64,000 nt of DNA from Anaerolineales bacterium UBA6055 (lineage in GTDB: Bacteria > Chloroflexota > Anaerolineae > Aggregatilineales > Phototrophicaceae), in contig DIYL01000051.1 of assembly GCA_002428985.1 (NCBI GenBank), forward strand, positions 17,788 to 81,787, written 5' to 3'. A program made the position numbers and the translations under genes. Under the pieces are notes generated by a model. That model saw only the letters and a program-made list of their open reading frames with translations. It was not told where the DNA came from and searched no databases. Shown here in pieces: positions 26,816 through 34,176 of this stretch (its first letter is position 1; every line of letters begins with the position of its first letter).

Positions 26816-27817
26816 CTATGCAGACAACGGAGCAGTTGACCCCCGTACAATAAGCTCAGGTTTGAGCGTAATTGGATCAGGATCTTCGCCACGAATTAAC
26901 TGGTGTAGCATGGTCATTGCTAAGCCACCCCACTGATCAAGGTGGTGGTTGATAGTCGTTAGCGGTGGGCTAAAATCACGCGATCGTGGCAAATCATCGT
27001 AACCCACCACACTAATTTGTTCAGGGACGCGATACCCCATCTGTTGTAACAGTTTGATTGCTCCCATTGCCATTCGGTCATTAAAGGCAACAATTGCGGT
27101 CAAATCAGGGTGATTGATAATCAGCTTTTCTGCAGCAACTGCTCCACTTTGTTCGGAGAAATTCCCAACAACATTCGGCAAACTTTCAAAATCAATCTGG
27201 TAGTCGTTAGTTGCTAATTGCACACCACGCAATCGCTCAGCAATATCCGGTACGCTAATCAAGCCAATGTGACGATGCCCCTGCTCCAGCAGATGTGACA
27301 TCATCAATCGTCCGCCTTCAAGGTTATCGCTACGCAAATAATGTGTATGGGGATGATGACCGATAATTACGGTATTTAGGTTGATCTGTTCTGTGAAGTC
27401 CATAAGAGGCGTGATATTAAAATGACCGTCAATAATTGCCCCATCAAGATACCCACCAGATAGCAAATTGATAAAATTCGGATCGAGCGCCTCATCAATT
27501 ATTTTGGGTGACGAAATCAACATATGATAGCCATTATCGCTACAATACGATTCGATCCCCGACATAATTTGCAAGGATGCCAGCGCAGTAAATGGCGTGT
27601 CATAAATACGTGGGAAAATAGCAGCAATGATACGGGTTTCACCAGAGGCCAACGCACGTGCGGCAAAATTTGGACGATACCCCAATTCAACACTCGCTTT
27701 TAGCACTCGTGCGCGGGTTTCATCAGTAAACTTTTCTTTAGTTGAGTTTGATAGAATACGAGATGCCGTCGAAACAGACACCTGTGCTCGTTTGGCAACA
27801 TCTCTTATAGTAGCCAA
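26816..27817 (-). CDS. LacI-family transcriptional regulator
   Basis: 333 residues from a TTG at 27815-27817, preceded by AGAGGAAT; this gives the standard LacI start ATIRDVAKRAQVSVSTASRIL. Upstream in-frame codons would add 20 unlikely residues. Helix-turn-helix and hinge helix at 1-60 (FAARALASGETRIIAA follows), then a periplasmic-binding-like effector domain ending ITLKPELIVRGSTAP. It lies between the importer genes and the divergent sulfatase operon, and two LacI-type palindromes are in the divergent gap, so it should repress both arms until an inducer binds. Confidence 0.95.
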   Translation of the reverse strand: MATIRDVAKRAQVSVSTASRILSNSTKEKFTDETRARVLKASVELGYRPNFAARALASGETRIIAAIFPRIYDTPFTALASLQIMSGIESYCSDNGYHMLISSPKIIDEALDPNFINLLSGGYLDGAIIDGHFNITPLMDFTEQINLNTVIIGHHPHTHYLRSDNLEGGRLMMSHLLEQGHRHIGLISVPDIAERLRGVQLATNDYQIDFESLPNVVGNFSEQSGAVAAEKLIINHPDLTAIVAFNDRMAMGAIKLLQQMGYRVPEQISVVGYDDLPRSRDFSPPLTTINHHLDQWGGLAMTMLHQLIRGEDPDPITLKPELIVRGSTAPLSA

Positions 27818-28039
27818 AATAAAATTCCTCTTTAAATGTGTGAATAACCATCCCGCTTTATGAAAGGCCGTCACCATCTTTTATCCACACCATGACAATA
27901 ATTTCAAAAAAATTGTTAATTATTCTTATACTCAAACTATTTTAGTAATGAAAATTATCTCATCCAACCTAATTAACAGTACACTGTTTCACTGTGCAAA
28001 ATAAATTGCTTTATGATGAGTATAAGAAAATTCGCATCA

Positions 28040-28059
28040 TTACGCAACCGTTTGCGTAA
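28040..28059. promoter_or_regulatory. LacI-type operator, site 1
   Basis: TTACGCAACCGTTTGCGTAA is a near-perfect palindrome with the central CG typical of LacI/GalR-family operators. It lies in the gap between lacI (start 27817) and the sulfatase gene (start 28245). Confidence 0.85.
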
Positions 28060-28094
28060 AACTTATTTTGAGATTATAATGCTTATTATCAAAG

Positions 28095-28114
28095 GGCGCA
28101 ACCGTTTGCATAAA
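28095..28114. promoter_or_regulatory. LacI-type operator, site 2
   Basis: GGCGCAACCGTTTGCATAAA shares the GCAACCGTTTGC core with site 1, 55 bp away centre to centre (about five helical turns). A third partial copy, TTAACCGTTTAA, follows at about 28117. The spacing would suit cooperative binding or looping. Confidence 0.8.
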
Positions 28115-28154
28115 CTTAACCGTTTAACCTGACAAAATTGCCCTTAAATTTAGA

Positions 28155-28182
28155 TTTACTGCTTGCAGATTACTGCTATACT
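28155..28182 (+). promoter_or_regulatory. Possible promoter of the sulfatase operon
   Basis: TTTACT and TATACT (28177-28182) are separated by 16 bases, giving a plausible sigma-70-type promoter about 60 bp before the sulfatase start and just downstream of the operators. Confidence 0.4.
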
Positions 28183-28244
28183 CGGAACAATCTGTGCAAA
28201 TAATGTTTATAATGAACTTATTTTTTGTATAAAGGATTATGACA

Positions 28245-29687
28245 GTGCAAAAAAAACCAAATATTCTATTGATTGCTATTGACTCAATTCGGGCCGACCA
28301 TATGAGTTGTTACGGGTATGAGCGTCTGACCACCCCACATATTGATCGGTTTGCAACCGAAGGGATTCTCTTTGAGCGAACCTATAGTGCGCATATCCCA
28401 ACCACCCCTGCCTATGCTTCGATGTTGACTGGGATGGACTGCTTCAACACACAGGTTGTCGCTCTCAGACACAAAGGCGGATTGCGCACAGAAGTCAAAA
28501 CGATGGCAGAGATCATGAGTGATCAAGGCTATAACACAACCTGCGTTGGTTTTACCGGAAATCCAAGTTCGCGCGGGTTTGATACCTATCTCGATTATGA
28601 AGGTTGGGGAAGCTGGAATGAAGGGCGTAGTCCTAAGGCTCAGAACCTCAACGATGTAACCATGCCTGAACTGGATCGCCTCGTTGCCGATGACAAACCC
28701 TTCTTTATGATGTTACGTCATATGGACCCCCATGCGCCGTACCTTCCCCCTGCACCATATGAGCGTATGTTTTATCATGGGAATGAGACCGATCCCGATA
28801 ACAAATCGATGGAACCGGTAATGAACTTCAAACCGTTCCGCGATTTCTTTGCATCATGGATGCCCCCTGGTATCAGCGACAAAGATTATGTTATCGCACA
28901 ATATGACGGCGCGATTGCCTATATGGATGCGGCAATTGCCTCGATTTTTGAAGCATTGAACACACATGGCATCATGGATGATACGATTGTTGTGATTAAT
29001 GGTGATCATGGTGAAACTCTTTACGATCATGAATGCTGGTTCGATCATCACGGGATGTATGACAACGTACTTTATGTGCCGCTGATTATTCGTTATCCGT
29101 CAAAATTACCACAGGGTAAGCGCGTGACCGGCTTTAATCAACATAAAGATTTGCTCCCAACCATTCTCGAACTCGCCGAAATTGACGAAGCAGACATCGA
29201 CTTTCCATCAGACTTACGTTTTAATGGCGAGAGTCTGACCAAACTCATCTCTGGCGAAGAAGCATCATTTGAGAGTGAATTTTATATTACTGAGTGTACA
29301 TGGATGCGAAAACACGGTTGGCGCACCCCAGAATGGAAATTAATGATTGCACTCGAACCTGATTTCCACTTCAAGCCAGAAATTGAACTCTATAACTTAG
29401 TACACGATCCTGAAGAAAATGTTAATCTCGCCGAACAAGAGCCTGAAATGGTGGAGCTCTTGCGTACACGGATGAACGCATTTATCGTCAAACGCGAGGA
29501 AGAAACCGGACTACCCAACCCGATGCTTGATCAAGGGGATTGGCACGGTCACGAAGGGGTTGGTGCGTTTACATCGTCACAACAAGCCTACGATACACTC
29601 CACATCGGTGATCCAACACAAGCAGCTAAACTCCAATCCGAATCGCGTGAAGAATCATCAGAAGCAGAAGAAACGGAGACAGACTAA
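28245..29687 (+). CDS. Sulfatase-family (alkaline phosphatase superfamily) hydrolase lacking the formylglycine motif
   Basis: 480 residues from a GTG at 28245, eight bases after AAAGGA; an ATG at 28239 is only two bases from that site. Metal ligands are visible: AIDSIRAD near the N-terminus and NGDHGETLYDHECWFDHHG around 245-265. At the position of the Cys/Ser-x-Pro-x-Arg site that becomes formylglycine, the sequence is T-T-P-A-Y (Thr53 to Tyr57, within HIPTTPAYASMLTG). A Thr nucleophile is known in other superfamily members, for example phosphoethanolamine transferases and LtaS, so phosphoester or transferase chemistry should be considered. First gene of the operon divergent from lacI. Confidence 0.88.
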   Translation: MQKKPNILLIAIDSIRADHMSCYGYERLTTPHIDRFATEGILFERTYSAHIPTTPAYASMLTGMDCFNTQVVALRHKGGLRTEVKTMAEIMSDQGYNTTCVGFTGNPSSRGFDTYLDYEGWGSWNEGRSPKAQNLNDVTMPELDRLVADDKPFFMMLRHMDPHAPYLPPAPYERMFYHGNETDPDNKSMEPVMNFKPFRDFFASWMPPGISDKDYVIAQYDGAIAYMDAAIASIFEALNTHGIMDDTIVVINGDHGETLYDHECWFDHHGMYDNVLYVPLIIRYPSKLPQGKRVTGFNQHKDLLPTILELAEIDEADIDFPSDLRFNGESLTKLISGEEASFESEFYITECTWMRKHGWRTPEWKLMIALEPDFHFKPEIELYNLVHDPEENVNLAEQEPEMVELLRTRMNAFIVKREEETGLPNPMLDQGDWHGHEGVGAFTSSQQAYDTLHIGDPTQAAKLQSESREESSEAEETETD

Positions 29688-30691
29688 TGAGCTTAAAAGT
29701 AGCAATCGTCGGCATGGGTAATATCGGCAATGTCCATGCCCGCGTATACAGTGAACTCGCCGATGTAGAATTGGTTGCGGTGTGTGACATTATTGAGGAA
29801 AAATCTGACAAAGCGGCTGAAGCCTATGGATGCCAAGGATTTTATTCAGTTGAAGAAATGCTCAACAGCAATGTCGAATTCGACGCAGTTAGTGTAACAA
29901 CAGCTGGTACAGAAAACGGTGGCGATCACCATGAGCCAACCATACAACTTTTAAATGCGGGTTACCCTGTCCTTGGCGAAAAGCCCATCTCTAATGAAAT
30001 ATCCAAAGCAGAAGAAATGGTCGCACTCGCCAAAGAGAAAAACTTACGTTATGGTGTAAACCTCAATCATCGTTTCACCCCTGCTGCAGAGCTAGCAAAA
30101 AAATGGGTAGACGATGGACGTTTGGGTGAAATCAACATGATAGATATGACCATGTGGATTAACAATCCAAACGAAAGTTCACCCCATTTTCACATGCGCG
30201 CCCTACATCCTCACTCATTTGATGTGATGCGTTACTTTGCCCAATCAGAAGTAGCAAAAGTGCAAGCGTTCTTTAAAAAAGGCAAAGATCGTGCCATATG
30301 GTCGAATGTGCAAGTGAATCTGCTCTATGAGAATGGCATTATCGGTAGTTTACGAGGTAGCTATGATGCAAACTTCGGTGCGGCAGGTACATATGGTTTA
30401 GAGACATTAGATGTTGTTGGATCAGATGGTCGTTTTGTGCTAAAAGACGCCTGTGAAGATTTGACCTTCTACCCTCGTTTCGATACCGAACTGGAAAACC
30501 ATGTCAACTATGGTGGCATGTCACACTTTAGTCAGACCTTCAAGAGTCGCATTTCAGTATGGGTTGAACAAAATATCGCAGAAGTTGCACCAGAAGGCAT
30601 TGACGCGTCAGGTGAAGATGCGCTCACTGTTCAGAAAATCATTGAAGCTTGCATTGAATCATGGGAAACCGGAAAGGTCATAGACCTGTGA
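29687..30691 (+). CDS. Gfo/Idh/MocA-family NAD(P)-dependent oxidoreductase (copy 1)
   Basis: 334 residues. Rossmann motif VAIVGMGNIGNVHARVYSEL at 5-24, the family lysine in LGEKPIS, and a C-terminal half with NLNHRFTPAAELAKKWVDDGRLG and a HPHSFDVMRYF segment carrying likely catalytic His and Asp. It shares one base with the sulfatase stop (TAATG). A paralogue lies at 31413-32411. Family members oxidise or reduce hydroxyl groups of sugars and inositols, some with transient oxidation to eliminate substituents. Confidence 0.93.
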   Translation: MSLKVAIVGMGNIGNVHARVYSELADVELVAVCDIIEEKSDKAAEAYGCQGFYSVEEMLNSNVEFDAVSVTTAGTENGGDHHEPTIQLLNAGYPVLGEKPISNEISKAEEMVALAKEKNLRYGVNLNHRFTPAAELAKKWVDDGRLGEINMIDMTMWINNPNESSPHFHMRALHPHSFDVMRYFAQSEVAKVQAFFKKGKDRAIWSNVQVNLLYENGIIGSLRGSYDANFGAAGTYGLETLDVVGSDGRFVLKDACEDLTFYPRFDTELENHVNYGGMSHFSQTFKSRISVWVEQNIAEVAPEGIDASGEDALTVQKIIEACIESWETGKVIDL

Positions 30692-31416
30692 TAACTGTAA
30701 TTGGGCGGGGGCATTCTGGCACACGTGCCATTTCACATACTTTAACTGCAAGTGGTGTGTATATGGGGTCATCAGTTAATCCGTCTGGTGACCTCATCCC
30801 ACCACATGACATGTATCAAGCCTGTCGTGTATTCGGCCGCCACGTCAAATGGAACGGCGCATTGGATTGGGATTTTTCCAAAGTGCATGAGATGGAGATT
30901 CCTGAACAATTCATCAACTTATTAGAACGTTACTTGGTTTCTGTTTTGACACATAAGAAAGATCTTAAAGGCTGGAAAATCCCGGAAACAACGCTCATCT
31001 ATCCTTGGATTACACGCTTATTCCCTAATATACACTATATCTTCTGGATACGCAATCCGCGTGATTGTATATTGGGTGCACATGTCACTGATGATATGCG
31101 TGACTTCGGTATTCAATATCCCGAAACAGACAATGAACGTCTGCGCCGTGCCATCTCATGGAAGTATCAATACGACCTCGTCAAATCGACACCAAAACCA
31201 GAAAAATGGATTGAAGTGCGTTTTGAGGATTTTATTGAAAATCAAGACGAAACCCTCAAACGCCTTGAGAACTTTTTAGGTATCCCGTTAGGTCGGATTA
31301 TAGTAAGACCAGAAGCAGTCAATCGCTGGAAAAATGATGATGGGGTCAATTACTTTGACTTCTTTGAACCAGCCATGCGCGAATATAACTATGATATACC
31401 GGAGGCATCATCATGA
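30688..31416 (+). CDS. Sulfotransferase-family protein (PAPS-binding)
   Basis: 242 residues from a GTG at 30688 that overlaps the preceding TGA (GTGA) and has GGAAAGG ten bases upstream. The N-terminal PAPS 5'-phosphosulfate loop is TVIGRGHSGTRAISH, and the 3'-phosphate motif is WIRNPRDCILGAH. This chemistry transfers sulfate from PAPS to a hydroxyl or amine. It lies between two Gfo/Idh oxidoreductases with overlapping ends. A sulfate-adding enzyme in an operon opened by a sulfatase-like hydrolase is unexpected. Confidence 0.85.
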   Translation: MITVIGRGHSGTRAISHTLTASGVYMGSSVNPSGDLIPPHDMYQACRVFGRHVKWNGALDWDFSKVHEMEIPEQFINLLERYLVSVLTHKKDLKGWKIPETTLIYPWITRLFPNIHYIFWIRNPRDCILGAHVTDDMRDFGIQYPETDNERLRRAISWKYQYDLVKSTPKPEKWIEVRFEDFIENQDETLKRLENFLGIPLGRIIVRPEAVNRWKNDDGVNYFDFFEPAMREYNYDIPEASS

Positions 31417-32411
31417 CACTAAGAGTCGCGGTGATTGGCATGGGACCGATAGGCAATCGCCACGCAAAACTATACAACCAAAATGATCTCGCAGAATTGG
31501 TTGGGGTTTGCGACATTATCGAAGACCGTGCCAATAAAGCCAGCAAAACACATGGTGTGCCTGCTTTCTATGATGCACAAACCATGATAGATGACTTAAA
31601 ACCGGATGTCGTGAGCATCACAACCGCTGGTACTGAGAACGGTGGGGATCACTACGAACCCACAATGCAAGCCTTATCAGCAGGCTGTCATGTGCTCGGC
31701 GAAAAGCCTATCTCTAATAACACCGAGGAAGGTGACGAGATGGTCGCCAAAGCTAAGGAAATGGGCGTTTATTACGGCATCAACCTGAATCATCGTTTCA
31801 CCCCTGCCGCACGACTAGCAAAACAATGGGTAGACGATGGGCGATTGGGACATCTTTTGTTCGTGAATATGGCAATGTGGATTGGTAACCCCAACGAGTC
31901 ATCGCCGTTTTATCATATCCAAGCATTGCATCCCCATACGATAGATGTCATGCGCTACTTTTGTGGTGATATTGACGCAGTCCATTGCTTCGCGGTGAAA
32001 GCCCCGGGACGAGAGATTTGGTCAACAGCGCAATTTAACCTACGCTTCACAAATGGTGTCGTTGGGTCACTGACGGGTAGTTATGATATTGAACGTGGGC
32101 ATCCGATGGAACGTTGCGAAGTTGCAGGTACAGGTGGACGATTTGTACTAGAAGATATGTGGCGAGAGGTAACACTATATCCTGCGGATAGTCTACAAAA
32201 AACCGTCTACACAGACCCGCTATTCGGAGGTTTTCATAACTTCGAAAGTACCTTCCGCGAACGCATTGGAACCTTCTTGCAACAAGTGACCGACGGCGTC
32301 CCACATGATGAGATTGACGGCAATGCTAGCGAGGGTTTAGCTGCACAAAAAGTGCTAGCAGGCGCAATTGAGTCTATTCGTACAGGTGAGGTTGTTTATC
32401 TCAATCGTTGA
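31413..32411 (+). CDS. Gfo/Idh/MocA-family NAD(P)-dependent oxidoreductase (copy 2)
   Basis: 332 residues. VAVIGMGPIGNRHAKLYNQ at the N-terminus, LGEKPIS, NLNHRFTPAARLAKQWVDDG and HPHTIDVMRYF mark the family and closely resemble copy 1; both read VSVTTAGTENGGDH or VSITTAGTENGGDH, so they come from a duplication. It overlaps the sulfotransferase stop by four bases (ATGA). Two related dehydrogenases in one operon could act in successive oxidation and reduction of one substrate. Confidence 0.93.
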   Translation: MTLRVAVIGMGPIGNRHAKLYNQNDLAELVGVCDIIEDRANKASKTHGVPAFYDAQTMIDDLKPDVVSITTAGTENGGDHYEPTMQALSAGCHVLGEKPISNNTEEGDEMVAKAKEMGVYYGINLNHRFTPAARLAKQWVDDGRLGHLLFVNMAMWIGNPNESSPFYHIQALHPHTIDVMRYFCGDIDAVHCFAVKAPGREIWSTAQFNLRFTNGVVGSLTGSYDIERGHPMERCEVAGTGGRFVLEDMWREVTLYPADSLQKTVYTDPLFGGFHNFESTFRERIGTFLQQVTDGVPHDEIDGNASEGLAAQKVLAGAIESIRTGEVVYLNR

Positions 32412-32429
32412 TTAAAGCTTTTTCCTGTA

Positions 32430-32458
32430 GGGGCGAGGCACAATAATAACTCGTCCCC
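32430..32458 (+). terminator. Hairpin downstream of the second oxidoreductase gene
   Basis: Arms GGGGCGAG (32430-32437) and CTCGTCCCC (32450-32458), one bulged base, followed by ACGTTTT. It may attenuate transcription into the SDR gene, which follows shortly. Confidence 0.5.
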
Positions 32459-32493
32459 ACGTTTTGCGACACACATCAGATGAAGGACATCCT

Positions 32494-33219
32494 TTGAGAC
32501 GTATACTCATCACAGGCAGTAATCGCGGGATCGGCTTGGCATTGGTCAAGCACTATCTAACACATGACAATACAACCATCATCGCGACTTGTCGTAATCC
32601 AGATCAAGCTGATGATCTCAGCACCGTTGCAATTCATCATCCCGATCGTGTGACAGTATTGCAGTTGGATGTTATTGATCCACAGTCAATTGCTGATGCT
32701 GTAAAAACTATCAGCGAACGTATTGACAGACTGGATATGCTCATCAACAATGCGGGTATCTTGCCCGGCGGTGTTGATAATCGCGACCCTAAAATCAGTG
32801 CCTTCGGACAACTTGACCCTGACGCGATGTTGCAAGTGTTTAAAGTCAATACGATCTCTCCAGTGATAATTACACAATCATTTGCAGACCTATTGCGAAA
32901 TGGACAAGATGCGCGTGTAATCAATGTATCCTCGGATGCGGGATCAATTACATTGCGTGACAAAGGCTGTGACTATAGCTACCCATCTAGCAAAACGGGA
33001 CTCAATATGATGTCGCGATGTCTTGCGGGCGATTTACGGGATGATAATATCATCGTGGTGTCGCTCCATCCGGGTTTTATCAAGACAGATATGGGTGGTG
33101 TTAATGCCCATTTGACACTAGATCAGGCGATCCCGCAGATGGTCGAGACAATAGACAACCTGACAATGAACAATAGTGGTCAATTTTTCAATTGGGATGG
33201 CAAGATTGTCCCATGGTAA
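32494..33219 (+). CDS. Short-chain dehydrogenase/reductase
   Basis: 241 residues from a TTG at 32494 with GAAGGA just upstream; it starts RRILITGSNRGIGLALV, the TGxxxGIG cofactor motif. NNAG at about 85-88, catalytic Ser in NVSSDAGS and the YxxxK in YSYPSSKTG (Tyr and Lys four apart). The substrate is unknown; it probably acts on the same compound as the neighbouring oxidoreductases and isomerase. Confidence 0.9.
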   Translation: MRRILITGSNRGIGLALVKHYLTHDNTTIIATCRNPDQADDLSTVAIHHPDRVTVLQLDVIDPQSIADAVKTISERIDRLDMLINNAGILPGGVDNRDPKISAFGQLDPDAMLQVFKVNTISPVIITQSFADLLRNGQDARVINVSSDAGSITLRDKGCDYSYPSSKTGLNMMSRCLAGDLRDDNIIVVSLHPGFIKTDMGGVNAHLTLDQAIPQMVETIDNLTMNNSGQFFNWDGKIVPW

Positions 33220-33280
33220 TACAAGTCACAACATCTTGAAAACAGTTTTATTAAAACAAAAAATTTAGGAGAAACACAAC

Positions 33281-34078
33281 ATGAAAGTCGGCGCAAATTC
33301 TGTCTTATTTGGCGGATACGATATGGAAACATCGTTTAAATATCTAGCGATGGCAGGGTATGATGGGATAGAAATCTCTGCAATTAATGGCATGAGCGAG
33401 CATCTGGTATTAGATCGCTGGCAAGAAATTACCCCAGAAATCAAACAACTTGCCAAGACCTATGAGCTTGAATTATTAGCAATGGAACAACCCTCGCGCG
33501 ACAAAGACCTTATGGAAAAAGCCATGCAAGCCGCTGTTGAAATCGGCATTCCAATCATTAATGTCGGCCCCGGTGGCGAAACAGATGATCCATCAACATT
33601 GCAAGGCACAATTGATGAACTCGGCGAACTGACAACAATGGCAGAAAAGTACGGTGTGACGCTGTGTGTAAAGGCACACGTTGGACGCGCCATCTATAAC
33701 ACACCAACAACCCTTAAAGTGATGGAAGCGATTTCATCCGATCACTTCGGCATCGACATGGATCCGTCACACATTCACCGTGCTGACGAAAACCCAGTCG
33801 AAGCTATTGCTGCTGTGATCTCACGAGTCAAACATGTTCATATCCGCGATTGTAAAGGGCGTCAACAAGGGCCCGGCTCACCAGAAATGCAAGCCAATGG
33901 GCGGGGTGATATTGATTTAGTCGGCTATATTCGGGTATTGCATGAAAATGGCTACACCGGACCGCTTGACTTAGAAATTATTGGGGCAAAAGAGTACACA
34001 CTCGAACAATGTTGCACCATCGCAGCGGAATCGCGCGGGCATATGCAGGCCTGTTTACAAGCGTGTGGCGCACGCTAA
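33281..34078 (+). CDS. Sugar phosphate isomerase/epimerase-like TIM-barrel protein (AP endonuclease 2 superfamily)
   Basis: 265 residues. TAGGAG precedes the ATG. A TIM barrel of the xylose-isomerase-like type with metal ligands in GIEISAING (Glu), FGIDMDPSHIHRADEN (Asp/His), HVHIRDCKGR (His) and LDLEIIG (Glu). With the two Gfo/Idh proteins it matches the content of inositol- or keto-sugar-type catabolic loci. The last gene of the plus-strand arm. Confidence 0.9.
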   Translation: MKVGANSVLFGGYDMETSFKYLAMAGYDGIEISAINGMSEHLVLDRWQEITPEIKQLAKTYELELLAMEQPSRDKDLMEKAMQAAVEIGIPIINVGPGGETDDPSTLQGTIDELGELTTMAEKYGVTLCVKAHVGRAIYNTPTTLKVMEAISSDHFGIDMDPSHIHRADENPVEAIAAVISRVKHVHIRDCKGRQQGPGSPEMQANGRGDIDLVGYIRVLHENGYTGPLDLEIIGAKEYTLEQCCTIAAESRGHMQACLQACGAR

Positions 34079-34095
34079 ACATCTGCGGACATCAA

Positions 34096-34121
34096 GAGAG
34101 GGTAAGGCGACTAGCCCTCTC
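34096..34121. terminator. Terminator-like hairpin between convergent genes
   Basis: Arms GAGAGGG (34096-34102) and CCCTCTC (34115-34121), followed by AATTTT. It lies between the isomerase gene and the convergent STAND gene, so it may work in both directions. Confidence 0.6.
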
Positions 34122-34176
34122 AATTTTCGGATTAAATCATCAATAATTGCCATGTGTTATGCTTAAAGATGTAGCA

